64,000 bases of DNA from Bacteroidota bacterium (GTDB lineage Bacteria; Bacteroidota; Bacteroidia; 2-12-FULL-35-15): NCBI GenBank assembly GCA_025963725.1, contig JAOQAE010000004.1, positions 493,616 through 557,615 of the forward strand, in the 5' to 3' direction. Of this stretch, positions 28,340 to 36,403 are shown one piece after another. Below the pieces are notes generated by a model, which made no database searches, was not told where the DNA came from, and saw only the letters and a list, made by a program, of their open reading frames with translations. Within the stretch, counting starts at the first letter, position 1, and every line of letters begins with the position of its first letter. The translations under genes were made by a program, and so were the position numbers.

Positions 28340-29230
28340 TTACGATTTCCTTAGCTTCACAGCTACATCCGGGTAATCGGTGATCAGCCCGTCCACGCCC
28401 CATTCGATCAGGCGCTTCATGTCCTCATCGTGGTTGATCGTCCAGGGAATGACCCTGCAGCCATGCTGGTGCGCCTGTTTGATCGTATGCTCCTTTGTGA
28501 GCTTCAGCGCGGGATTGTACATGTAGGGCGTAAAGCCTAATTTCCGGATGTTATTGTCTACAGAGCCGGTATTGGCAACCAGCAGCCCGATCCTCAGCTC
28601 CGGGTCGAGCTTGTGAACGGCCTGCAGGCTCCGGATGTCGAAGCTCTGGACAAGGATGCGTTCAGCGATGTTGTATGGGGTTATAACATTGTGCAGCAGC
28701 TCCGCGATCCGCTGCGGGTCGGGATGCCATTTGCCATCGCCAACCTTCCCGCTTTTGATCTCGATGTTATAGGTCACCAGCGGATAATTGTTGTCGCGGC
28801 AGAACTGGTCCAGCACCTCGATCACTTCGCTCAATAAAGGCTTGTATTCGGCGGAAGCCTGCTGCATCGGAAATTCGCTGTTCACCCTTTGTCCGCAGTC
28901 GTAGGCCCTGATCTCCGCATACGTCATCCTGTGCAGGTTATGCTGCTTCAGGGCTTTTACCTTTTCGCCGTTAGGCTCCGAGCAGAACTTATAGTTGAAC
29001 CAGGGCTCATGCGATACCACCACCTGCGAATCCTTTGAAATGATCACGTCCAGCTCGATGGCATCCACGCCCAGCTTCACAGCTTCCTTGAATGCCGTTA
29101 ATGTGTTCTCGGGGAAATGCCCCCGGAAGCCCCTGTGCCCGTGTATCTCTGTTTTTTTGCTCAAGGTGATGATCTGTGCCTGCAGCAATTGTGGCAGGAC
29201 AAGGAAAAGGGTAATGATGTATTTAAGCAT
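28340..29230 (-). CDS. Glycerophosphodiester phosphodiesterase family protein
   Basis: 296 residues with a cleavable signal peptide (LKYIITLFLVLPQLLQAQ), so periplasmic, like GlpQ. The metal and catalytic set is visible: His32-Arg33 (GHRGFRG), Glu41 (PENTLTAF), Glu59 and Asp61 (AIELDVI) and His74 (VVSHEPW). C-terminal blocks VLVQSFDIRSLQAV, GCRVIPWTIN and WGVDGLITDYPD complete the TIM barrel. It hydrolyses glycerophosphodiesters from phospholipid turnover to glycerol-3-phosphate and an alcohol. No transporter or glycerol gene is adjacent. It is divergent from the SGNH esterase 83 bases away. Confidence 0.93.
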   Translation of the reverse strand: MLKYIITLFLVLPQLLQAQIITLSKKTEIHGHRGFRGHFPENTLTAFKEAVKLGVDAIELDVIISKDSQVVVSHEPWFNYKFCSEPNGEKVKALKQHNLHRMTYAEIRAYDCGQRVNSEFPMQQASAEYKPLLSEVIEVLDQFCRDNNYPLVTYNIEIKSGKVGDGKWHPDPQRIAELLHNVITPYNIAERILVQSFDIRSLQAVHKLDPELRIGLLVANTGSVDNNIRKLGFTPYMYNPALKLTKEHTIKQAHQHGCRVIPWTINHDEDMKRLIEWGVDGLITDYPDVAVKLRKS

Positions 29231-29313
29231 TTGTTCTTATATCCCTGTAAAGGTACGAAATTTTAGGCTAAATCTTAAGCGCCGCAGTTTGCGTATATTT
29301 AAAAAAATACATC

Positions 29314-29979
29314 ATGAAAACGCTTTGCATTGCTTTTCTCACCGCAGTATTCCTTCATCTTCCCACTATGGAAAAGAACAAATATGCCTATGTCGCCCTC
29401 GGCGATTCATACACGATCGGCACGGGCACCACGCCTGAAAACTCATGGCCGGTGCTGCTTTCAAAGCATCTGTCGGAAAGCGGCATCAGCATTGTGCTCG
29501 AGGCAAATCCGGCGCACAACGGCTGGACCACCAAGGATGTAATTGAAAGAGAGCTTCCTGTTTTTGAAAGCTCCAGCCCGAGCTTCACTACCCTGCTGAT
29601 CGGTGTGAACGACTGGGTGCAGGGCATGGATGAAAAAACATTCCGGAAGAACCTTGTTTACATCATTGAAAAGGTGCAGGCGAAGCTGCCGGACAAATCA
29701 AAATTTGTGCTCATCACCATTCCTGATTTCGGTGTAACGCCAACAGGGGCAATGTACAGCAATGGCAGGGATATTTCGAAGGGCATTGCCGAATTTAATA
29801 AGATCATTCTCGAGGAAGCAAAAAAGCGGGATCTCAAAACCGCTGACCTGTATGCGCAATCCAAAGAAATGGGGAAGGACAGGTCGCTGGTGGCGGATGA
29901 CGGGCTTCATCCTTCGGCGAAAGGATACGCCACCTGGGAAAAGCTGATCTTTCCGGTGGTGTATGGGGTGTTGAAGTAA
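29314..29979 (+). CDS. SGNH/GDSL-family esterase or lipase
   Basis: 221 residues. A short hydrophobic N-terminus (LCIAFLTAVFLHLP) suggests export. Block I YVALGDSYTIGTG has Ser32; block II Gly70 (HNGWTT); block III GVNDW with Asn99; block V DDGLHPSAKGY with Asp196 and His199. All four catalytic blocks are complete, unlike the SGNH-like protein at 3096-4088. It is probably a periplasmic acyl-ester hydrolase similar to TesA or acyl-CoA thioesterase I; the substrate is unknown. Confidence 0.9.
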   Translation: MKTLCIAFLTAVFLHLPTMEKNKYAYVALGDSYTIGTGTTPENSWPVLLSKHLSESGISIVLEANPAHNGWTTKDVIERELPVFESSSPSFTTLLIGVNDWVQGMDEKTFRKNLVYIIEKVQAKLPDKSKFVLITIPDFGVTPTGAMYSNGRDISKGIAEFNKIILEEAKKRDLKTADLYAQSKEMGKDRSLVADDGLHPSAKGYATWEKLIFPVVYGVLK

Positions 29980-29981
29980 TG

Positions 29982-30113
29982 AAGAACCACCCCTGGCCCC
30001 TCCTGGGAGGAGGGGAATGCATTGTGCGAGCGAGAACATATTGGTAAAGGATAATGATGCAGTATAGCTGAACGTGCTCCCTCCTTTTAGGAGGGTTGGG
30101 GTGGTATACTTGT
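29982..30113. repeat. R2-family repeat pair
   Basis: aaccacccctggcccctcctgggaggagggg and, about 85 bases on, ccctccttttaggagggttggggtggt. Each half has an inner hairpin, and the two ends are also complementary, so the whole region can fold as one long stem. It occupies the gap before the YkgJ-like gene. Confidence 0.65.
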
Positions 30114-30138
30114 AATTCGTACCAATTAATTCTTTTCG

Positions 30139-30146
30139 TAATTTTG
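30139..30146 (+). promoter_or_regulatory. -7 element just before the YkgJ-like gene
   Basis: TAATTTTG matches TAnnTTTG and ends 4 bases before the ATG at 30151. A cTTG lies 26 bases further up, which is slightly too far. If active, the message would be leaderless. Confidence 0.45.
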
Positions 30147-30150
30147 CAGC

Positions 30151-30639
30151 ATGCAACTGGATACATTAAAGCAGCGGGCTCAAAAGGCGGAGCTCGGCAC
30201 AAAAAAGCTGTTCGATAAATTAAAGCGTAAAACACCGAAAACACTCGATGATGTGGTGCATCGCCTGCACGATGAAGCCTTTGAAAATACCGATTGCCTG
30301 AAATGCGCCAATTGCTGTAAAACCACTAGCCCTATTTTTTATGAGCGCGATATCGACCGTGTATCAAAGCGGTTAAAAATGCGCCCATCCGACTTTATCG
30401 CGAAGTACCTGCACATCGATGAGGATAAGGATTACGTTCTGAATGTGGCGCCCTGCCCCTTCCTGGATTCGGAAAATTATTGTCTCGTGTACGAAGACCG
30501 CCCCACTGCCTGCCGCGAATACCCGCATACCAACAGGAAGCGCTTTCACCAGATCCTCGATCTTACGGTAAAGAATACGGCAATTTGTCCAGCTGTGTAT
30601 GCAGTAGTAGAGGAAATGAAGAAGAAGTTTCCCTTGTAA
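30151..30639 (+). CDS. YkgJ-family cysteine-cluster protein
   Basis: 162-residue cytoplasmic protein with the Zn/Fe-chelating cysteine pattern: Cys49-x2-Cys52-x2-Cys55-Cys56 (DCLKCANCC), then Cys102 (APCPFL), Cys111 (NYCLVY) and Cys121 (TACREYP). These fit the CxxCxxCC...CxF...C...C layout of UPF0153/YkgJ proteins, thought to bind a metal ion or Fe-S cluster. A helical, lysine-rich N-terminus (1-40) is extra. No partner gene reveals a substrate. A tight promoter-to-start distance suggests leaderless translation. Confidence 0.9.
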   Translation: MQLDTLKQRAQKAELGTKKLFDKLKRKTPKTLDDVVHRLHDEAFENTDCLKCANCCKTTSPIFYERDIDRVSKRLKMRPSDFIAKYLHIDEDKDYVLNVAPCPFLDSENYCLVYEDRPTACREYPHTNRKRFHQILDLTVKNTAICPAVYAVVEEMKKKFPL

Positions 30640-30643
30640 CGTG

Positions 30644-31093
30644 TTAATTCTTCTTCTTGTAAAAATTATCCGCCTTCACCGCCATAAAGTTCTGCGGCTT
30701 CTCTAAATTCTTAAACCCGAACTTCTCATACAGCGTATGCGCATCCCTTGTCAGCAGGCAGAAATTGCGCAACCCCTGCAGTTGCTCATGCTTCATGATG
30801 CATTCCATCAGCCATTTGGATAATCCTTTGCCACGCTCTTCTTCGATGATGAACACATCGGCGAGATAAGCGAATGTGGAGTAATCGGAGATCACCCTTG
30901 CAAAGCCAACCTGCGAATCATTATGATAAACCCCGAAGCATAAGGAGTTCTCAATTGATTTTTTTACAATTGCCTGCGGGATCTCTTCCGCCCAGTAAGA
31001 GCGGCTGAGATAGCCATGAATGAAAGCAAGGTCGAGCCGGGAGCTGTCGCTGCTGATGGTGTAATTGTTTTGTGTGTATGTTTCTGGTTTCAT
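30644..31093 (-). CDS. GNAT family N-acetyltransferase
   Basis: 149 residues from ATG 31093; the open frame further up is repeat sequence and lacks a plausible start. The GNAT core is clear: strand FARVISDYSTFAYLADVFIIEEERGKGLSKWLM contains motif A with the acetyl-CoA loop EERGKGLSKW, followed by LLTRDAHTLYEKFGF (motif B). The SYWAEEIPQ segment near residue 33 is typical of a subgroup common in Bacteroidota. Substrate unknown. It is convergent with the YkgJ-like gene, 4 bases apart. Confidence 0.92.
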   Translation of the reverse strand: MKPETYTQNNYTISSDSSRLDLAFIHGYLSRSYWAEEIPQAIVKKSIENSLCFGVYHNDSQVGFARVISDYSTFAYLADVFIIEEERGKGLSKWLMECIMKHEQLQGLRNFCLLTRDAHTLYEKFGFKNLEKPQNFMAVKADNFYKKKN

Positions 31094-31110
31094 TTTCTTT
31101 TTAACCGGGT

Positions 31111-31157
31111 ATGTTAACCGCAAAGTTCGCAGAGGTGTACGCAAAGTCCGCAAAGTT
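31111..31157. repeat. R1-family repeat fragment
   Basis: taaccgcaaagttcgcagagg...cgcaaagtccgcaaagttt: three short cgcaaag-type units, the same family as 16184-16262. Confidence 0.55.
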
Positions 31158-32030
31158 TTATTCGGCTACGATGGCCATTTTTGTTCCGTCGGGACTGATG
31201 GCGATGCGGGTGATGTTCTTAATTCCATATTGGGAAAGATTAGCCATAACAGACCATTCACTTTTGTAGTCATCAGCGAAATGCTGTTGGTTTTCAATAA
31301 TTTCGGCATTAACCGATGAAATGAGTTTGTTGTTCAGAAAGCAAAAGTCTTCACTATTAAAGTTCTTTACACAAAATGGAAAGCTTTGTTGGTTTCTGAG
31401 ATCAACAGTATAAAAAACATTTTTATATGAATAGAAAAAGCGTGTCTGCTCATTCACCTTTCCAAGCGCCATTCCTCTGGAAATAGTATCATGTTTGATT
31501 ATAGTTGAAACTTGAGTTGAAAGGTCCGTAAATACAAGTTGAAAAGGATTGGTGATTAAATAGAGCGCAACATGTTTTTCATCGATCCAGCAATGATACC
31601 CGATCGAATCCACTTTGTCCATCACGAGGCTTGGCGCACCGCCTTTCAATGGAAATTTCCAGAGGCGCTGCACGCTGTCGGGCTCCACCATCACCACCGA
31701 AATGTTTTTACCATCCGGCATAAAAGTAGGGGAGTATTCGCTGGTTGCAGGTGTGTTGGTAAATTGTGAGATCTGTTTTGTTTTCAGATCATACTTGTAA
31801 ATATCGGATTGCTTTTCATCGCGGATGGAAGTGTATAAAATGTATTTTCCGTCAGGAGAAAAAGATGGCTGGTTATCGTAACCTGCGCGGTTGGTAATGT
31901 TCACGGGGTTGGAGAGAATGATGGTATCCTTCGTTGCTTTTATATCCAGCAGCCAGATGTCGGTGTTGGGGAGCTGCGCAAAAAGCGTGTGACTGAAAAG
32001 AAGGCTGAAGTATAAGATTGTGTTTTTCAT
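31158..32030 (-). CDS. Secreted TolB-like beta-propeller (PD40) protein
   Basis: 290 residues with signal peptide (TILYFSLLFSHTLFAQ). WD40-like PD40 repeats are visible: QPSFSPDGKYILYTS, YSPTFMPDGKNISVV and ITRIAISPDGTKMAIV, each giving a propeller blade with the xSPDG turn. About six blades are expected. No catalytic domain is attached. Such proteins bind peptides or cell-wall components in the periplasm; a specific partner cannot be named. Its upstream region is filled by an R4 tandem repeat. Confidence 0.8.
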   Translation of the reverse strand: MKNTILYFSLLFSHTLFAQLPNTDIWLLDIKATKDTIILSNPVNITNRAGYDNQPSFSPDGKYILYTSIRDEKQSDIYKYDLKTKQISQFTNTPATSEYSPTFMPDGKNISVVMVEPDSVQRLWKFPLKGGAPSLVMDKVDSIGYHCWIDEKHVALYLITNPFQLVFTDLSTQVSTIIKHDTISRGMALGKVNEQTRFFYSYKNVFYTVDLRNQQSFPFCVKNFNSEDFCFLNNKLISSVNAEIIENQQHFADDYKSEWSVMANLSQYGIKNITRIAISPDGTKMAIVAE

Positions 32031-32037
32031 GTTTTGT

Positions 32038-32233
32038 TTTTAACCGCAAAGACGAGATTGCTTCGTCGCGAAAAGCTCCTCGCAATGACGTTCTGCTATT
32101 GCCAACTGTTTTTTTATTGCCTACTGCAAAATTGCCAACTGCCAACTAAAATGAGATTGCTTCGTCGCGAAAAGCTCCTCGCAATGACGTACTGCTATTG
32201 CCAACTCTTTTAAATTGCCTACTGCCTACTGCC
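32038..32233. repeat. R4-family tandem repeat with short gccaactg/gcctactg units
   Basis: The 38-base core gagattgcttcgtcgcgaaa...tcgcaatgacgt occurs at 32054-32091 and again, identical, at 32153-32190, spaced 99 bases apart. Between and after them are many 8- to 9-base units (attgccaact, gcctactg). This fills the 209-base gap between the propeller gene and the PaiB-like gene; no gene is present. Confidence 0.85.
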
Positions 32234-32239
32234 CACGGC

Positions 32240-32848
32240 CTACTGATTCTTCTTCATCTCTTCCGCAATTTCCTTCTGCACCTGGTCTTCACTGCTCCCG
32301 AGTGCTGATATGATTTGCTGCTGCTCATTCTTTGTCTTGTTCTGGCTCAGCTTGAATTTTCCATCCAGCTTCGTTACTTCGATCTCAAACGCAACGATCT
32401 CCTTCAGCATATTGTTCACGTATCCCGGCGCGAGATTCTTCCATTGCTCCATGAACTTTTCCTCAAACTTGTGGATGGTCCTTTCCATCAGGTTCCATAC
32501 CTCTTTCGGCTCATCGATGATCCTTGCTTTTCCGTAAGCATGCACCGCGATATAATTCCATGTGGGTACATTCTGCTGCTTTTCGTAATGCGATGGGGAA
32601 ATGTATGCATGCGGGCCCTGGAAGATAATGAGCAGGTCGTTGCCCGCAAAGCTCTGCCACTGAGGGTTTGCCTTCGCCATGTGCGATACAAGGAACAGTT
32701 TTTCATCGCGCGTTTCGATCACAAAAGGCAGGTGCGTGGCTATTGGCACATTATTCGCACTGCTCACAAGGTTGGCAAAATTATGAGCCTGCATGAACGC
32801 GATCAGCTTCTCCCTGTCGTCCTCGCGGTAATAAGGTGGAATATACAT
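32240..32848 (-). CDS. PaiB-family FMN-binding split-barrel protein
   Basis: 202 residues from the ATG at 32848; the frame is open upstream, but MYIPPYYREDDREKL is the family N-terminus. Family blocks: ANNVPIATHLPFVIE, GNDLLIIFQGPHAYISPSHYE, VPTWNYIAVHAYGKARII and FEIEVTKLDGKFKLSQNK. These give the flavin-reductase-like split barrel of the FMN-binding negative transcriptional regulator family (Bacillus PaiB). Whether it regulates transcription or works as a flavin or heme oxidoreductase is uncertain. Divergent from the secreted protein at 32886. Confidence 0.92.
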   Translation of the reverse strand: MYIPPYYREDDREKLIAFMQAHNFANLVSSANNVPIATHLPFVIETRDEKLFLVSHMAKANPQWQSFAGNDLLIIFQGPHAYISPSHYEKQQNVPTWNYIAVHAYGKARIIDEPKEVWNLMERTIHKFEEKFMEQWKNLAPGYVNNMLKEIVAFEIEVTKLDGKFKLSQNKTKNEQQQIISALGSSEDQVQKEIAEEMKKNQ

Positions 32849-32885
32849 ACCGTTTTTATTTTTAACTTTAGCTAAATTACGAATT

Positions 32886-33362
32886 ATGAAGAAACTGTTT
32901 TTTTTATTTTTGATAATATCGTCAACAGCTGCGGCCCAGGAGCTGACGCTAAAAAAGGCCACGATGCAAACGGTGAACCAGGGCGCTTCGCCAACTTCAT
33001 CCACCACCTACAATGTATTCCTGTGCCAGTGCAAAAAAGGCAAATGGAGCATCGATTCGGTGATCAGCACATCTTCCGGCCAATCTGTAAAGTTCAACAT
33101 GGTAAAGGTGGATAACCCCGATGCGGCTTCACCGGATTATAAAAAGCTCGATTCGTATTCCAGCCTGGGGACAGGAAATTACCTCATCAGCTTCGGAAAA
33201 ACAAAGCAACGCGGAAGCGGGCGCCCGGGCTCACCGCAGAATACAAAAGTAGATACTACGAATATTGATGGGGGTGTGGTCATTTATTATTCCGAAGGAA
33301 AAAAGAGAAAACAGCTGAAGGTGATCGAGTTCGAGCAGCTCGAAACGATCGATGCGCCTTAG
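32886..33362 (+). CDS. Small secreted protein of unknown function
   Basis: 158 residues with signal peptide (LFFLFLIISSTAAAQ). The mature protein begins ELTLKKATMQTVNQGAS, has a CQCKKGKW segment with two cysteines, and a glycine/proline-rich loop KQRGSGRPGSPQN. The C-terminus KRKQLKVIEFEQLET is a beta strand. No family recognised. It overlaps the convergent methyltransferase gene by 4 bases. Confidence 0.65.
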   Translation: MKKLFFLFLIISSTAAAQELTLKKATMQTVNQGASPTSSTTYNVFLCQCKKGKWSIDSVISTSSGQSVKFNMVKVDNPDAASPDYKKLDSYSSLGTGNYLISFGKTKQRGSGRPGSPQNTKVDTTNIDGGVVIYYSEGKKRKQLKVIEFEQLETIDAP

Positions 33363-33910
33363 TCGTTACACACAAACACGAAAGCGGGAGGGATGTTGAT
33401 GGGCGTAAAGCCGATCTCAACATTGTTGAATGTGCCTTTCAGCTTTTTATAGGCATTCAGCGAATACTGGTACTGCATGAAGAGTCCGGTTGGCTTCAGC
33501 ACTTTCTTCACCACCGTTAAAATATTTCTTACGATGCCGTTGGGGATCATCGCAAACGGAAGTGATGACACAATGTAATCCACATGCTCGATCTTATATT
33601 CCAGGAGGTACAGCTCGATGTTCTCGGCAGTGTCGCTGATGATCTTTAAGCGCGGATCTTTGATCTCGTTCAGGATCTTGCAGAATCCGGTATTGATCTC
33701 GAAAGCCAGCAGCACCGAATCTGCCGGCATCAGGTTGAGCAGCTCGTGTGTTATGCTGCCGGTGCCCGGGCCGAATTCCACGATGCATCTCACCGTTTTG
33801 AAATCGATGGGGCTCAGCATTTTTTTCACCAGGAAACGCGAGCTCGGAGCAATGGCTCCAATGTTCTTGGTTTGCTTTAAAAAAGCGGAAAAGAAATTTT
33901 TCTTACTCAC
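33359..33910 (-). CDS. SAM-dependent methyltransferase, phospholipid N-methyltransferase-like
   Basis: 183 residues from a GTG start. Class I methyltransferase fold: IVEFGPGTGSITHELL is the SAM-binding motif I, LLAFEINTGFC motif post I with the acidic Glu, then IISDTAENI and DYIVSSLPFAMIP. The start FSAFLKQTKNIGAIAPSSRFL and the SSLPF motif are typical of PmtA-like phosphatidylethanolamine methyltransferases and the related KsgA-like group. A membrane-lipid substrate is plausible but not proven. Overlap of 4 bases with the convergent secreted-protein gene. Confidence 0.82.
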   Translation of the reverse strand: MSKKNFFSAFLKQTKNIGAIAPSSRFLVKKMLSPIDFKTVRCIVEFGPGTGSITHELLNLMPADSVLLAFEINTGFCKILNEIKDPRLKIISDTAENIELYLLEYKIEHVDYIVSSLPFAMIPNGIVRNILTVVKKVLKPTGLFMQYQYSLNAYKKLKGTFNNVEIGFTPINIPPAFVFVCND

Positions 33911-33943
33911 GCGGCTTAATTTTTGAATCTGCCCGCTTCTGTG

Positions 33944-34438
33944 TTACGGGTTGAATAATGTGGTCTGTTTGCCGAAGGTACTACTTTTTTCATGATTCAG
34001 CAGCCATTCCTTTCTCCAGAGCCCTCCGCCGTATCCCACAAGCTTTCCGCTTACGCCGATCACCCTGTGGCAGGGCACAATGATGGAGATCGGGTTGCTG
34101 CCATTGGCATTTCCCACTGCCCTTGTCGCATTGGCATCGCCGAGCATCCGTGAAATATCAAGATAGCTTACTGTGCGGCCGTAAGGAAGGGTGGAAAGCT
34201 TCTCCCAGACGCGTTTCTGAAAATCGGTGCCCTTCGGATTCACTTTGATCCCGAATTCTTTTCGCAGGCCTTTGAAGTATTCTTCCACCTGCAGCAGGCA
34301 TTCTTTCAGTGCGGGATGCACTTTGGCGGAACTGTGCTTGCGCTCATCCACAAAATAAAGCGTGGCAATGCCATCTTCGTTTCCGCTAATCTCGATCAGG
34401 CCGATGGGAGAGGAGTAATATGCATAATGAAGTTCCAT
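33944..34438 (-). CDS. ogt: Methylated-DNA--protein-cysteine methyltransferase (Ogt type)
   Basis: 164 residues. Suicide DNA repair protein that removes alkyl groups from O6-alkylguanine. Alkyl-acceptor Cys123 in IIVPCHRVIG; helix-turn-helix region FQKRVWEKLSTLPYGRTVSYLDI; arginine finger in NATRAVGNANGSNP; C-terminal YGGGLWRKEWLLNHE. The length matches single-domain Ogt rather than Ada. It stands directly after the terminator of the fad operon and probably has its own promoter. Confidence 0.95.
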   Translation of the reverse strand: MELHYAYYSSPIGLIEISGNEDGIATLYFVDERKHSSAKVHPALKECLLQVEEYFKGLRKEFGIKVNPKGTDFQKRVWEKLSTLPYGRTVSYLDISRMLGDANATRAVGNANGSNPISIIVPCHRVIGVSGKLVGYGGGLWRKEWLLNHEKSSTFGKQTTLFNP

Positions 34439-34454
34439 GTGTGTTGCAAAGGTA

Positions 34455-34486
34455 AAAAGAAAAACCCACAGTTTCCCGTGGGTTTT
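34455..34486 (-). terminator. Intrinsic terminator after fadE
   Basis: Perfect 9-bp stem AAAACCCAC / GTGGGTTTT (34461-34469 and 34478-34486) with an 8-base loop. On the - strand it is followed by a T-rich tract (TTTTTCTTTTT). It lies 50 bases after the fadE stop. Confidence 0.8.
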
Positions 34487-34521
34487 AACTCTGCGTTCTC
34501 CGCGCCTCTGCGAGAAAACTT
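34487..34521. repeat. R1-family repeat fragment
   Basis: aactctgcgttctccgcgcctctgcgagaa is the right half of the R1 element, between fadE and its terminator. Confidence 0.5.
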
Positions 34522-34535
34522 TATTTTCGATAAGC

Positions 34536-36311
34536 TTAAAAACAATATTTATTCTCCGCGATCAGCTTTGCCGAAACAGCTCTCCTCAGCTCAGTTGTGT
34601 TCAGCGGTTCTGTTTTTGTAAAGCGCTTGATGCCCATCAGCATTCCGCGCTGCTCGTCGCCATCCGCGAAGCTGTTGATCGCTTCCTTGCCCGATTTATG
34701 GATTTTGTCGGCCGCATCATTGATGTAAACCTTCATCATCGCGATCTGCTCCTTGCATGCATCTTCGCCTTTCATGCCCACTAATTTTTCAACGCGCAGC
34801 AGCACCGATTCCGATACGTATGTTTCAATGATCATATCGGCGATGTTCATCAGCACTTCCTGCTCTTTTGCAAGCTGGGTCATGAGCTTCTGAACGGCAG
34901 CTCCGGCAACCATCAGCACTGCTTTTTTGAAATTAGCTACTGTTTTTTTGTCGGCGGAAAAAGCCCCTGTTTCAGCGCTGCCCATATCCGGGATGCTCAT
35001 GAGTTCCGCTGCCACTTTCTGCGCCGGGCCCATCAGGTCGAGCTCGCCTTTCATGGCGCGCTTCAGCATCATGTCAACGGTAAGCATCCTGTTGATCTCG
35101 TTCGTTCCTTCAAAGATGCGGTTGATACGTGCATCGCGGTAAGCCCTGTCCATAGGAGCTTCCGCGCTGTAGCCCATTCCGCCGTAGATTTGCACTCCTT
35201 CATCTACAACGTAATCCAGTACTTCGGAGCCATGCACCTTTACGATGGCCGCTTCCACGGCGAACTGCTCAACGCCTTTTAATTTCGCCTTCGCTTCATC
35301 CATTCCGCCTGCGATCAGTGATTTGATGGCATCCTCGATGTTCTGGCTTGCGCGGTAGATCGCAGATTCCGCTGCGTAAATGCGTGTAGCCTGCTCTGCC
35401 AGTTTATAGCGGATCGCTCCGTATTTGGAGATCGGCCTGCCGAACTGCTGGCGCTCATTTGCATACTGCACCGCCTTGGTGGTTGTTTCCTTGCTTCCGC
35501 CAATTGCTGCACCTGCCAGCTTGATGCGGCCAAGGTTCAATATATTTACAGCGATCTTGAAGCCGTTCTGCCTGTCGGATAAAAGGTTCTCAACCGGCAC
35601 TTTGCAATCGTTAAAGAATACCTGGCGCGTGGAGCTTCCCTTGATGCCCATTTTGTGCTCTTCCGGGTTCAGGGAAATGCCGCCGAATGCTTTTTCCACG
35701 ATGAATGCGGAAAGGTTCTCGTCGTTGTCGATCTTCGCGAACACTGTGAAGATATCTGCAAAGCCGCCATTGGTGATCCACATTTTCTGCCCGTTAAGGA
35801 TATAGTGTTTTCCATCGGCCGATAATACCGCTTTTGTTTTTCCCGAGTTGGCATCCGATCCCGAAGCCGGCTCTGTTAAGCAATACGCCGCTTTCCATTC
35901 ACCGCTTGAAAGCTTCGGAATGTATTTCGCTTTCTGATCAGCATTACCATAATATAAGATGGGCAATGTGCCGATCCCTGTGTGTGCGGAGATCGCCACT
36001 GCAAAAGAATGCCCTGCACCAAGGATCTCTGTGGCCAGCATTGATGTGGTGAAATCCTTCCCGAACCCGCCGTATTCTTCCGGCACGGAAATGCCCAGCA
36101 GTCCGAGCTCGCCTGCCTTGTTGAGCAGGTCAACCATCAGTCCTTCTTCCTGCGCATCAATGCGGTCGAGGCTGTTCCATACATGCTGTGCAAGAAAATC
36201 ATGGCAGGTTTGTGCGATCATTTGCTGTTCTTCATTCCATTCTTCCGGGATGAATACGTCTTTTGCTTCTGTTTCTTTGATGAGGAATTCGCCTCCTTTT
36301 AATGTTGACAT
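34536..36311 (-). CDS. fadE: Acyl-CoA dehydrogenase FadE-like
   Basis: 591-residue FAD-dependent acyl-CoA dehydrogenase, first oxidation of beta-oxidation. Blocks: AYCLTEPASGSDANSGKT and MWITNGGFADIFTVFAK (flavin/acyl site), GIKGSSTRQVFFNDCKVP, QYANERQQFGRPISKYGAI, QIYGGMGYSAEAPMDRAYRDARINRIFEGTNEI (the Glu of FEGTNEI is the catalytic base). A C-terminal extension of about 180 residues makes it longer than the 380-residue short-chain enzymes and near the size of Bacillus FadE (about 594). It is last in the fadN-fadA-fadE run. R2 repeat in front, terminator behind. Confidence 0.93.
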   Translation of the reverse strand: MSTLKGGEFLIKETEAKDVFIPEEWNEEQQMIAQTCHDFLAQHVWNSLDRIDAQEEGLMVDLLNKAGELGLLGISVPEEYGGFGKDFTTSMLATEILGAGHSFAVAISAHTGIGTLPILYYGNADQKAKYIPKLSSGEWKAAYCLTEPASGSDANSGKTKAVLSADGKHYILNGQKMWITNGGFADIFTVFAKIDNDENLSAFIVEKAFGGISLNPEEHKMGIKGSSTRQVFFNDCKVPVENLLSDRQNGFKIAVNILNLGRIKLAGAAIGGSKETTTKAVQYANERQQFGRPISKYGAIRYKLAEQATRIYAAESAIYRASQNIEDAIKSLIAGGMDEAKAKLKGVEQFAVEAAIVKVHGSEVLDYVVDEGVQIYGGMGYSAEAPMDRAYRDARINRIFEGTNEINRMLTVDMMLKRAMKGELDLMGPAQKVAAELMSIPDMGSAETGAFSADKKTVANFKKAVLMVAGAAVQKLMTQLAKEQEVLMNIADMIIETYVSESVLLRVEKLVGMKGEDACKEQIAMMKVYINDAADKIHKSGKEAINSFADGDEQRGMLMGIKRFTKTEPLNTTELRRAVSAKLIAENKYCF

Positions 36312-36360
36312 ATATTAGAAATATTAAATAATTGGTTTCATTTTTTCGCTTAGAATAAGT

Positions 36361-36400
36361 TCTGCCCCCTCTCCTCCGGAGAGGGGATTAAGGGGTGAGG
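36361..36400. repeat. R2-family hairpin inside the fad operon
   Basis: gccccctctcctccggagagggg then attaaggggtgagg: inner palindrome CCCCTCTCC tcc-like centre GGAGAGGGG. It lies in the 92-base gap between fadA and fadE and could alter message stability or read-through. Confidence 0.65.
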
Positions 36401-36403
36401 TAT

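Noticed and set aside
28179-28403. Open - strand frame of 74 codons between pntA and the GDPD gene
   Set aside because: It runs through the R5 palindrome and into the GDPD gene in another frame, with no coding character.
32038-32233. Possible CRISPR array
   Set aside because: Only two cores, 99 bases apart, and the between-sequence is itself repetitive; no cas genes and no unique spacers.
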